This document shows, piece by piece, positions 1-5,292 of a stretch of DNA of 5,666 bases. Source of the stretch: JBEKYD01 sp049509915. GTDB taxonomy: Bacteria; Acidobacteriota; Terriglobia; Bryobacterales; Bryobacteraceae. Each line of letters begins with the position of its first letter. The first letter of the stretch is position 1. The translations under genes and the position numbers were made by a program. The notes beneath the pieces were generated by a model. The model saw only the letters and a program-made list of their open reading frames with translations. It did no database searches and was not told where the DNA came from. The stretch covers positions 1-5,666 of the forward strand of contig JBEKZL010000386.1 in NCBI GenBank assembly GCA_049509915.1, in the 5' to 3' direction.

Positions 1-268
1 CGCGGCTGGCAACTCGATGCTGGAATTCGACTGGGATGGCTTGCGCTTAACCGCCATTCGCGGCTACGAGGGCGCCGGCAATCAGCGCCGCCAGACCTAC
101 GAGCGCACCATGGAGTACCAGGGCGCGCGGCTGGTTTCCGAACAGATCCGGACCGAGGGCAAAACCTGGCGGATCAAGTACAATTACAACGGCGGCAAAC
201 TGGCCGCCGCCATCTGCGATCGTGATCCAAGCCTGGACGACCGGTCCCGGCAGGTGACGTTCCGCTAG
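1..268 (+). CDS. 3' end of an unrecognised gene upstream of the caspase-like protease
   Basis: This is an open frame that enters from the left edge (first complete codon at 2) and ends at TAG 266-268. About 88 residues are visible. I do not recognise the family. The visible part is polar, with alternating hydrophobic and charged residues and aromatic stretches such as TWRIKYNYNGG, which suggests a beta-rich C-terminal domain. It has no membrane segment and ends in a charged tail (SLDDRSRQVTFR). The stop lies 12 bases before the GTG of the protease gene and in the same reading frame, and the Shine-Dalgarno site of that gene overlaps the stop. The two genes are therefore very likely cotranscribed and translationally close. 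An internal ATG at 17 exists but has no good ribosome site, so the true start is probably outside the window. Coding status is well supported by context; function is unknown. Confidence 0.7.
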   Translation, partial: AAGNSMLEFDWDGLRLTAIRGYEGAGNQRRQTYERTMEYQGARLVSEQIRTEGKTWRIKYNYNGGKLAAAICDRDPSLDDRSRQVTFR

Positions 269-272
269 GGAG
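267..272 (+). promoter_or_regulatory. Ribosome binding site for the protease gene
   Basis: AGGGAG lies 8 bases upstream of GTG 281 and overlaps the TAG of the preceding gene. It supports GTG as the start, since GTG is also the first start codon after that in-frame stop. Confidence 0.7.
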
Positions 273-280
273 AATCGACC

Positions 281-2029
281 GTGCGGAGAATCGGCTCAAG
301 CTTATTACAGGCCGTGTTGCCGCTGGTGCTACTCGCGGCCTCGGCACCGGCAGTAGGGCGCGCACAGGAGGGTAAGCGGGTGGCGCTGGTGGTGGGCAAC
401 AACACCTACCCGATGGCGCCGCTTCGCAACGCCGTCAACGATGCGCGCCTCATGGACCAGGCGTTGCGCAGCGCCGGCTTTCGCACCATTCTGGTGGAGA
501 ACGCCAGCAAGAGCGCACTGGAAGAGGCGGCCGCCGAGTTCCTGCAGCAGCTTGGGCCGGATGATACGGCGCTGTTTTTTTATGCCGGCCATGGCGTTCA
601 GATCGAGAACGAGAACTTCCTCGTGCCGGTGGACTTTGCGGCGGCTAACAGCGTGATCCAGGCCAAGTTTCGGTGTTTTTCGATGGCCCAGTTGCTGGAC
701 GCGCTGAAGAACCGTCCCAAGCGCACCATCATCATCCTGGATGCCTGCCGTAGTAACCCGGTGGCGCAGTCGCAATCGCTCGAAGCCGGGCTGGCACAGC
801 CGCAGAATGCGGGGAAAGAAAGCTATATTGCGTATTCCACCGGGCCGGGGCAGGTGGCGGCCGATAATCCCAACGGACGCGACAGTTGGTTCACCGAAGC
901 GCTGGCCGATCTGATCGGGCAGAAAAACCTCACGCTCGAGGACGTGTTCACGCGGGTGCGCTCGCGGGTGGGCAGCGAGACGGGTGGCAAGCAGACCCCA
1001 TGGTCTATCTCCAGCCTCTCCAGCAAGTTTTATTTTCATCCGCCGGCAAACGCCGATTCCGAGGTGGATCCCAGCATGGCCGAAAAGTGGATGGAGGAAG
1101 CGCGGCTGCGCGAACAGCGCCAGGATTGGGCGGAGGCCATCCGGCTGCTGGAACAGGTGCTGCGGAAGAAACCGGGCGGTACGCTGGAGGCCATGGCGGC
1201 GCGCAAGCTACCGTATCTGAAAGCTCGCGGCGAAGCCGAGGCGCGCTACGAGGCGTCGGACTTCGCGGCTGCGGCCGCGCTCGATCGGCAGGCGCTCGAG
1301 ATCGATCCCTTCGCTCTCGACGCGGCTTTCCAGGGAGTAAACGGCTACCTGTTGGCCGACCGTTTGCCGGATGCGATCGGGCTGCTGCAGCAAATCAGGT
1401 CGCGAGGGACTACGGCCTCGCTCGAAAGCGCCAACGCCATGCTGAAAGCGCTGGCAGCGGCGGAGCCGGCGGCCGGTAAGGTGCTGGAGACCGGACTTGG
1501 GCAACCGCCGCCGGTGGAGGAAGTGATGAGCGGCACGCGCTTCCACGTGCCCGATTTCGACGCCGGCGCCCGCTATTTGCTGTCCACGCCGGTCGACCTG
1601 GCCCGCTGGGGTAAAGAAGTGACCGCGGCCCTGACTCCGCCCGCACCCCCGCCGGCGCCGGCGTCCGCGTCGCCAGAACCGGCCGAGCCGGTGGCGGCCT
1701 TATCCGAGGCCGAGCTGAAAGTGGCGCAGGCCTTTCTGCACGTGGAAATCGTTCCCTCCGAGGATACGCGCGATATTGCCATCCGCCGCATTGGCGGGAC
1801 GAACGGCGCGCCGGCTGAATCCGGATCGATTCAGATTCTCGGTCCCAAGGGGGAAATGGCGGTGCTGATGAACGACCGGGCGCTGGCACGCCAGGTGCCC
1901 GCCAGTGTGTCATTGCCGGTGGGCAAGTACGAGATTCGCACGGTTGAAGCAGGTCGGGTTTTGAACCGGGAGACAGTGGAAATTACCGCCGGCGGCACCT
2001 CCATGCTGACCATCCGGAGCCAGCCATGA
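281..2029 (+). CDS. Exported caspase-like (C14/orthocaspase-type) protease with TPR-like and PEGA-like C-terminal regions
   Basis: The protein has 582 residues. Residues 1-29 form a Sec-type signal peptide (Arg-Arg n-region, Leu/Ala core, probable cleavage near GRA-QE). Residues 32-255 are a caspase-fold domain. The first strand reads VALVVGNNTY, followed by the typical LRNAVNDARLM helix. The catalytic histidine is H104 in YAGHGVQ and the catalytic cysteine is C156 in LDACRSNP, so the dyad is intact. The acidic residue before the Cys (D154) is usual in metacaspases and orthocaspases that cut after Arg or Lys; that specificity is inferred. Residues 265-395 are helical with TPR-like units (for example DWAEAIRLLEQVL). 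Residues 452-470 are a Pro/Ala linker. Residues 515-578 resemble a PEGA-type beta domain (VPASVSLPVGKYEIR and a following VEITAGG). The GTG start has a good ribosome site, and the 3' end overlaps the next gene by ATGA. It is probably a periplasmic or surface protease or scaffold. Substrate is unknown. Confidence 0.9.
   Translation: MRRIGSSLLQAVLPLVLLAASAPAVGRAQEGKRVALVVGNNTYPMAPLRNAVNDARLMDQALRSAGFRTILVENASKSALEEAAAEFLQQLGPDDTALFFYAGHGVQIENENFLVPVDFAAANSVIQAKFRCFSMAQLLDALKNRPKRTIIILDACRSNPVAQSQSLEAGLAQPQNAGKESYIAYSTGPGQVAADNPNGRDSWFTEALADLIGQKNLTLEDVFTRVRSRVGSETGGKQTPWSISSLSSKFYFHPPANADSEVDPSMAEKWMEEARLREQRQDWAEAIRLLEQVLRKKPGGTLEAMAARKLPYLKARGEAEARYEASDFAAAAALDRQALEIDPFALDAAFQGVNGYLLADRLPDAIGLLQQIRSRGTTASLESANAMLKALAAAEPAAGKVLETGLGQPPPVEEVMSGTRFHVPDFDAGARYLLSTPVDLARWGKEVTAALTPPAPPPAPASASPEPAEPVAALSEAELKVAQAFLHVEIVPSEDTRDIAIRRIGGTNGAPAESGSIQILGPKGEMAVLMNDRALARQVPASVSLPVGKYEIRTVEAGRVLNRETVEITAGGTSMLTIRSQP
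2015..2019 (+). promoter_or_regulatory. Ribosome binding site at the ATGA gene overlap
   Basis: CGGAG lies 6 bases before ATG 2026, inside the last codons of the protease gene. With the ATGA stop/start overlap it indicates translational coupling of the two genes. Confidence 0.5.
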
Positions 2030-3264
2030 AACTGCCTGACACGATCGCGCGCTTTGCCTTGGCGGCGGCGTTGGCGGCGCCCGCGGCGGCCGCCGGGTGG
2101 ACCGATCGCGGCGAGTACGACCTGGTGATGGGAATTCGCTCCGAGGCTTCCGCCCAAAAACGGGTGGAACTGCTCGACCGCTGGCAAGCCAAGTATCCGC
2201 AGTCGGAATTGCGACAGGTGCGCCGGGAATTATATTTGGCGGCGTTCGAGGCTCTGGGCGACGGGGGCCGCATGCTGAAAACCGCGCGCGAAATGCTGGC
2301 CGACCAGGCCAACGATTTCGTGGGCGTCTATTGGTGTACGCTGCTGGTGCCGGAGGTGAGGGACGCGGCGGCGGACGTGCTGGACGCCGGCGAAAGAGCC
2401 GCGCGGCAGTTGCTGACGGGGCTCGATACCTATTTTGCCGCTGCCGGCAAACCCGCCGCGTCGAGCGACGCCGAATGGCAGAAAAGCAAGAGCTCGGCCG
2501 CTTTGCTGGCGGATCGGACGCTGGGCTGGATTGCGTGGCAGCGCGGCGATCTGGCGGCGGCTGCCAAGGAGTTCCGCCTCTATCTGGACCAGGTTCCGAA
2601 CAGCGCCGAAATCGCCGCCTGGATGGGGATGGTCTCCGGGTTGCAGAAGGAGCCCGACCAACAGATGGCGGGGCTGTGGTACCTGGAGCGGGCCGGAGCG
2701 TGGCGCGGCGAGGGTGCGCTTCCCGACGAGCAACGGCGCGCGGTCGGCGCAATGGCGGATCAGGCCTATGCCGCTTACCACGGCGATGGCGAAGGGCTTG
2801 AAAACCTGAAGACCGCGGTGCTGGCGAGCGCGGTCCCACCACCGGATTTTCACGTGGAAACGGCGGCCGCGGTGGCCGTCCGGCGTGCCGACGAGGAACT
2901 GACGCGCACCAATCCCGAACTCGCCGCCTGGGTCCGCATTCGCCGCCAATTGGAGTCGGCGGACGGCGACAAATACTTCGCCGGTCTGCGCACCGCGCCG
3001 CTGCCGATGCTGAAGGGCACGGTGATCCGGGTCGAGCCGAAATGGAGGCCGGCGGAGATCGTGCTGGGGATGAGCCAGTCGACCGTGGAAGAAGTTGTGC
3101 TAAAGGTCAGCCCGCCCTTTCCCAACACGGCGCCCGCGGGTACCGAACTGGAGTTCGAAGGCACGGCGGACTCTTTCGGCAAGGAGCCGTTCTCGCTCAC
3201 GGTAGTGGCGGATCGCGAAAAGGTAACCGGCTGGCCGGGGACTGGTTCGCGCGGCGGGAAATAG
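2026..3264 (+). CDS. Exported helical-repeat protein with a small C-terminal beta domain, partner of the caspase-like protease
   Basis: The protein has 412 residues. Residues 1-23 are an Ala-rich Sec signal peptide (probable cleavage near AAA-GW). There is no lipobox cysteine, so the mature protein should be soluble. Residues 30-310 are predicted helical with degenerate TPR-like units. The clearest is near 163-192 (LGWIAWQRGDLAAAAKEF followed by a P-N-S turn); another is near 45-75. Residues 320-403 form a distinct beta-rich segment beginning PMLKGTVIRVEP and including GTELEFEGTADSF and KEPFSLTVV. This looks like a small OB-like domain that I associate with acidobacterial TPR proteins. That link is from memory and unverified. 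The ATG overlaps the protease stop as ATGA, so both products are probably made in step and act in the same compartment. No catalytic motif is visible. A binding or scaffold role is inferred. The coding call is firm, the function is not. Confidence 0.85.
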   Translation: MKLPDTIARFALAAALAAPAAAAGWTDRGEYDLVMGIRSEASAQKRVELLDRWQAKYPQSELRQVRRELYLAAFEALGDGGRMLKTAREMLADQANDFVGVYWCTLLVPEVRDAAADVLDAGERAARQLLTGLDTYFAAAGKPAASSDAEWQKSKSSAALLADRTLGWIAWQRGDLAAAAKEFRLYLDQVPNSAEIAAWMGMVSGLQKEPDQQMAGLWYLERAGAWRGEGALPDEQRRAVGAMADQAYAAYHGDGEGLENLKTAVLASAVPPPDFHVETAAAVAVRRADEELTRTNPELAAWVRIRRQLESADGDKYFAGLRTAPLPMLKGTVIRVEPKWRPAEIVLGMSQSTVEEVVLKVSPPFPNTAPAGTELEFEGTADSFGKEPFSLTVVADREKVTGWPGTGSRGGK

Positions 3265-3273
3265 GGGCAAGGA

Positions 3274-3302
3274 AAAGCTGGTAGCGATCTGCGGCCAGTT
3301 TT
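3274..3302 (+). terminator. Probable Rho-independent terminator of the caspase operon
   Basis: The stem pairs 3278-3285 (CTGGTAGC) with 3291-3298 (GCGGCCAG) around the loop GATCT, with one T-G wobble and one A/G mismatch. It is followed directly by TTTT (3299-3302). An AAA run before the stem can pair with the T run, so it could also work on the opposite strand. It starts about 10 bases after the TAG at 3262-3264, as expected for the end of the operon. The short T tract limits confidence. Confidence 0.55.
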
Positions 3303-3349
3303 CAGCACACGGTTTCATAAATCCGGCAACGTATTTTGGGCAGAAGTGC

Positions 3350-3367
3350 AAATACGCCAGCGTATTT
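3350..3367. repeat. Perfect 7-base inverted repeat with 4-base spacer
   Basis: AAATACG (3350-3356), spacer CCAG, CGTATTT (3361-3367). It is an exact palindrome in the AT-richer part of the gap. A further CGTATTT occurs at 3330-3336. It could be an operator half-site set or a small RNA hairpin. It has no U run beyond the stem, so a terminator role is weak. Confidence 0.6.
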
Positions 3368-3665
3368 CTGAAATGTAACTTTTCTGCATCGTGCGCGGCC
3401 GAAGCTGCGTAATCCCCAGTGACGGTTCAAAGCGCGGGTCGTCTAACCAAGCAAGAAGTGAGAAGTCGGGAGCCGGCAGCCGGAATGGAACTACGCGCCG
3501 GAGTGAGGGTTCGGCCCAACGCTGTCGAGTGGCGTTCTCAGATGAGGCGCACGATTCGGATCGTTTAGGCGCGCGGCCGCTGCTGGGATTGTCCCGGGTG
3601 AGTCTCGCATGCTGTGAGGGGATTGAGGTACCCCGACTGACGGGGCGTCTTGTCCATTGAACGGT

Positions 3666-3684
3666 GCGCGCTGGAGCTGCGCGC
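3666..3684 (+). promoter_or_regulatory. All-GC hairpin in the leader of the TPR gene
   Basis: GCGCGC (3666-3671) pairs perfectly with GCGCGC (3679-3684) around the 7-base loop TGGAGCT. It ends 13 bases before the Shine-Dalgarno site at 3698-3703. It could form in the mRNA leader and affect translation or stability, but regulation is only inferred. If translation began further upstream at TTG 3657, the hairpin would lie in coding sequence. Confidence 0.4.
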
Positions 3685-3697
3685 CGCGGTTTCAAAA

Positions 3698-3703
3698 AGG
3701 AGG
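3698..3703 (+). promoter_or_regulatory. Strong ribosome binding site that sets the TPR gene start
   Basis: AGGAGG ends 4 bases before GTG 3708 and sits in a longer purine run. It favours this GTG over the in-frame TTG at 3657, which has no Shine-Dalgarno site and would put a polar stretch before the hydrophobic N-terminus. Confidence 0.7.
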
Positions 3704-3707
3704 GGTT

Positions 3708-4679
3708 GTGCGATACGGGGTCGTGGTGTGTCTGTACTCTGTCAACTGCGTCTTTGGGGCGGATCAGGCGGCCGAGTGGGAACGGAAGATGGCGGCCGCC
3801 CAGCAACAACTGAGCCGCGCCGCCTATGGCGAAGCCGTCGGTACTCTTCGCCAGGCGCTCGCTCTGGCCGAGGCGTTTGGCCCGCGCGACAGGCGCCGTT
3901 GGGTGACACGGGATACGCTGGCGTCCACCGACGAAGCGCTGTCGCGCCTCGACGACGCCGAATTGCAATACCGGGCGGCGCTCGACGAAATTCAGACCGC
4001 CAGCGGCAAGGACAACCCGGACTATGCCACAATCGAGTCTCATTTGGCTAGTGTGTTGGGACTGCGCGGCAGGCTTCGCCAGGCGGAAACCCTGTTGCGC
4101 GATTCGCTCTCGCTCCAGGCGCGCTTCTACTCCGCGGATAGCGAACGACTGGCCGGCGCGCGTAATTTCCTGGCGGAGGTCCTGATCCGCCAGCGCCGCT
4201 ACCGCGACGCCGAGGACGAACTGAATCTGGCGCTGCCGGTTTTCGAGCGGCAACCCAGCCAGGCGATGACCGCGGTCGCGCTCAACAACTTTGCCATGAT
4301 CCGTCACCTTCAGCGGCGCGATCTGGAGGCGAGGCAAATGCTGGAGCGCTCGATCGATGTCTTGCAACTCGACGTGGCGCCGTACCATCCGTTACTGGGG
4401 CGCACTTACCACAATCTGGCGAGCGTGGATTTCCTGATCGGCCGGCGTGAGGAAGCGGGTCGGCTGTACCTCCAGGCCCTCGATTCCTTGCGACGCCTCG
4501 GACCCTCCCACCCCGTGTACCTGACGGCGTTGGCCGACTACGCGCTGTTTCTGCGGCGGACCGGCCACAAATCCGAGTCCCGCTCGATTGAAACGCAGGT
4601 GAAAACCGCACGCGCGGCATCCCCGCGGGTCGATGTTGCCGGTATGAGCGTAGATGTAAGCTCGTTCCGCCCGAACTGA
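3708..4679 (+). CDS. Apparently exported TPR protein, kinesin-light-chain-like repeats
   Basis: From the GTG start the protein has 323 residues. The N-terminus (MRYGVVVCLYSVNCVFGADQ) is a short, weak export signal with possible cleavage near VFG-AD. The rest is a regular superhelix. Seven TPR units can be aligned on a conserved small residue in helix B at about residues 43, 84, 126, 168, 208, 250 and 291. The spacing of 40-42 residues is typical of TPR_12/kinesin-light-chain repeats, which are longer than the canonical 34. Typical unit features are ALNNFAMIRHLQRRDLEA and YHNLASVDFLIGRREEA, with HP pairs between units (PYHPLLGR, PSHPVYLT). The last unit is degenerate. The protein ends in a short non-repeat tail (VDVAGMSVDVSSFRPN). 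There is no catalytic domain, so a protein-binding scaffold role is inferred. It stands alone, separated by long gaps on both sides. The family call is firm, the partner unknown. Confidence 0.88.
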   Translation: MRYGVVVCLYSVNCVFGADQAAEWERKMAAAQQQLSRAAYGEAVGTLRQALALAEAFGPRDRRRWVTRDTLASTDEALSRLDDAELQYRAALDEIQTASGKDNPDYATIESHLASVLGLRGRLRQAETLLRDSLSLQARFYSADSERLAGARNFLAEVLIRQRRYRDAEDELNLALPVFERQPSQAMTAVALNNFAMIRHLQRRDLEARQMLERSIDVLQLDVAPYHPLLGRTYHNLASVDFLIGRREEAGRLYLQALDSLRRLGPSHPVYLTALADYALFLRRTGHKSESRSIETQVKTARAASPRVDVAGMSVDVSSFRPN

Positions 4680-4680
4680 A

Positions 4681-4717
4681 GCGGGGCGTCCTTTCGTCCG
4701 GTAAACGGATCCCGCCC
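4681..4717 (+). terminator. Possible hairpin terminator after the TPR gene
   Basis: GCGGG (4681-4685) can pair with CCCGC (4711-4715), and an inner hairpin TCCG (4697-4700) pairs with CGGA (4706-4709) around GTAAA. It begins right after the TGA at 4677-4679, but no T run follows and the left arm is asymmetric. It may be a weak or Rho-assisted end. Confidence 0.3.
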
Positions 4718-4746
4718 AAGCCTTCTACCGCGGAACATCACCCTAC

Positions 4747-4773
4747 AAAGCGCTCATAAAACATGAGTGCAAC
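4747..4773. promoter_or_regulatory. CIRCE-like HrcA operator, upstream copy
   Basis: AAAGCGCTC, 9-base spacer, GAGTGCAAC. Against the CIRCE consensus TTAGCACTC-N9-GAGTGCTAA the left half matches 6/9 and the right half 7/9, with the spacer length exact. The inner bases nearest the spacer, CTC and GAGTGC, match fully. CIRCE is the binding site of the HrcA repressor of groESL and dnaK operons. The site sits just before the first candidate promoter. Confidence 0.55.
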
Positions 4774-4774
4774 A

Positions 4775-4802
4775 CTGTCAATAAAAATAAGCTGTTTATT
4801 AT
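4775..4802 (+). promoter_or_regulatory. Candidate upstream groESL promoter (sigma-70 type)
   Basis: A -35 box CTGTCA (4775-4780, 4/6) and a -10 box TATTAT (4797-4802, 5/6) are separated by 16 bases in an AT-rich stretch. The promoter starts two bases after the upstream CIRCE-like site. It is plausible, but AT-rich DNA yields such matches by chance. Confidence 0.4.
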
Positions 4803-4822
4803 GTGTTTGTTACATAAAAATA

Positions 4823-4849
4823 TTGTCACTCAGGAGTGACATGTGCTAA
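4823..4849. promoter_or_regulatory. CIRCE-like HrcA operator, downstream copy
   Basis: TTGTCACTC, 9-base spacer, ATGTGCTAA. Each half matches the CIRCE consensus at 7/9, with the exact spacer. It covers the -35 box and spacer of the second candidate promoter, so bound HrcA would block RNA polymerase there. A second, perfect dyad shares its left half: TGTCACTC 4824-4831 and GAGTGACA 4834-4841, separated by AG. Confidence 0.6.
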
Positions 4850-4852
4850 TAA
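4823..4852 (+). promoter_or_regulatory. Candidate main groESL promoter overlapping the operator
   Basis: A -35 box TTGTCA (4823-4828, 5/6 to TTGACA), 18 bases, then TAATAA (4847-4852) preceded by TGC as an extended -10. AATAAT one base further on is an alternative -10. Transcription would begin near 4858-4862, giving a leader of about 85-90 bases before groES. Confidence 0.5.
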
Positions 4853-4862
4853 TAGACAACGG

Positions 4863-4889
4863 GAGGCCGGTAGCACTGGCTGCCGCCTC
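4863..4889 (+). promoter_or_regulatory. Strong hairpin at the expected 5' end of the groESL mRNA
   Basis: GAGG (4863-4866) pairs with CCTC (4886-4889), and CGGTAGC (4868-4874) pairs with GCTGCCG (4879-4885), with one bulged C and one T-G wobble, around the loop ACTG. This 11-pair stem starts within a few bases of the predicted transcription start. The Shine-Dalgarno site (4933-4937) is not in the stem and is reached through an unstructured AAC repeat (4918-4929). A role in mRNA stability is therefore more likely than a thermometer that hides the ribosome site. Confidence 0.5.
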
Positions 4890-4946
4890 GATTGCGAACC
4901 ATAAGCAGTTTTCGCAGAACAACAACAACATTGGAGGCGTAGTTCC

Positions 4947-5264
4947 ATGAAGATTCGTCCGCTCTACGACCGCATTGTGGTCAAGAGAATCGAGCAAAAA
5001 GAACAGATGCAGGGCGGGTTGTACATCCCCGACACCGCTAAAGAGAAGCCGCAGGAAGGCGAAGTGGTGGCCGTGGGGAAGGGCAAGCGTTTGGAGAACG
5101 GCAGCCTGGTAGCCCTGGATGTCCAGGCGGGCGACCGCATCCTGTTCGGCAAGTATTCAGGCAGCGATATCAAGATGGATGGCGAGGAGTACCTGATTAT
5201 GCGCGAGGACGAGGTCCTCGGTATTCTGGACGCCCAGCCGGTAGAAGCCAAGAAGGCTTCCTAA
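4947..5264 (+). CDS. groES: Co-chaperonin GroES (Cpn10)
   Basis: The protein has 105 residues, slightly longer than the usual 95-100. GroES forms the seven-subunit lid that caps GroEL and closes the folding chamber in the cytoplasm. The start is typical (MKIRPLYDRIVVKRIE). The mobile loop, about residues 17-32, leads into PDTAKEKPQEGEVVAVGKG. Later family signatures are AGDRILFGKYSG and the ending EYLIMREDEVLGIL. The hydrophobic tripeptide of the mobile loop that docks on GroEL is L25-Y26-I27, where E. coli has Ile-Val-Leu. After the normal family end near residue 94 there is an extra charged tail (DAQPVEAKKAS). Shine-Dalgarno GGAGG 4933-4937 lies 9 bases before the ATG. groEL follows after 28 bases, so this is the standard groESL operon, probably repressed by HrcA through the upstream CIRCE-like sites. 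Confidence 0.98.
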   Translation: MKIRPLYDRIVVKRIEQKEQMQGGLYIPDTAKEKPQEGEVVAVGKGKRLENGSLVALDVQAGDRILFGKYSGSDIKMDGEEYLIMREDEVLGILDAQPVEAKKAS

Positions 5265-5292
5265 AGGAATCCCGTAAGGAGCAATCACGACA

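Larger units (their letters stand above)
3304..3707. other. Intergenic gap of about 400 bases with several short inverted repeats and no convincing gene
   Basis: No reading frame here has both a ribosome site and protein-like composition. The left part (about 3308-3390) is relatively AT-rich and could hold a promoter for the downstream TPR gene, but I find no good -35/-10 pair. The right part contains short perfect dyads: AACGC 3518-3522 with GCGTT 3532-3536; ACGAT 3551-3555 with ATCGT 3560-3564 around a TCGG loop; and CCCCG 3631-3635 with CGGGG 3641-3645. I do not recognise a known riboswitch, tRNA or small RNA consensus. It may simply be a long leader of the downstream gene. Confidence 0.5.

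Noticed and set aside
266..283. Read-through of TAG 266 to fuse the upstream gene to the protease, since both share a frame
   Set aside because: A ribosome site and GTG follow immediately and the next residues form a normal signal peptide, so separate initiation explains the layout.
1910..2842. Open frame of 310 codons on the - strand across the protease/repeat-protein junction
   Set aside because: The product is dominated by Arg, Pro and Ala and lies antisense to two well-supported genes; it is a shadow frame.
281..3264. Possible cytoplasmic caspase/TPR antiviral defence module
   Set aside because: Both proteins carry export signals, and no sensor, nucleic-acid-binding, transposase or CRISPR element is nearby.
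3420..3445. GGTTCAAA, resembling the T-loop of a tRNA
   Set aside because: The flanking bases do not form a T-stem, and no acceptor or anticodon arm can be drawn around it.
3391..3660. Open frame of 89 codons on the + strand in the intergenic gap
   Set aside because: It has no ribosome site, its Ser/Gly/Arg-rich composition is what noncoding GC-rich DNA gives, and it shows no family features.
3315..4388. Long open frame of 357 codons on the - strand
   Set aside because: It lies mostly antisense to the clear TPR gene, its Arg/Gln/Leu-rich product has no domain features, and it reads as a shadow of high-GC codon usage.
4763..4849. Tiny 28-codon frame (MSATLSIKIS...) in the AT-rich island before groES
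   Set aside because: There is no Shine-Dalgarno site, and it coincides with the operators and promoters, so the open frame is most likely chance.
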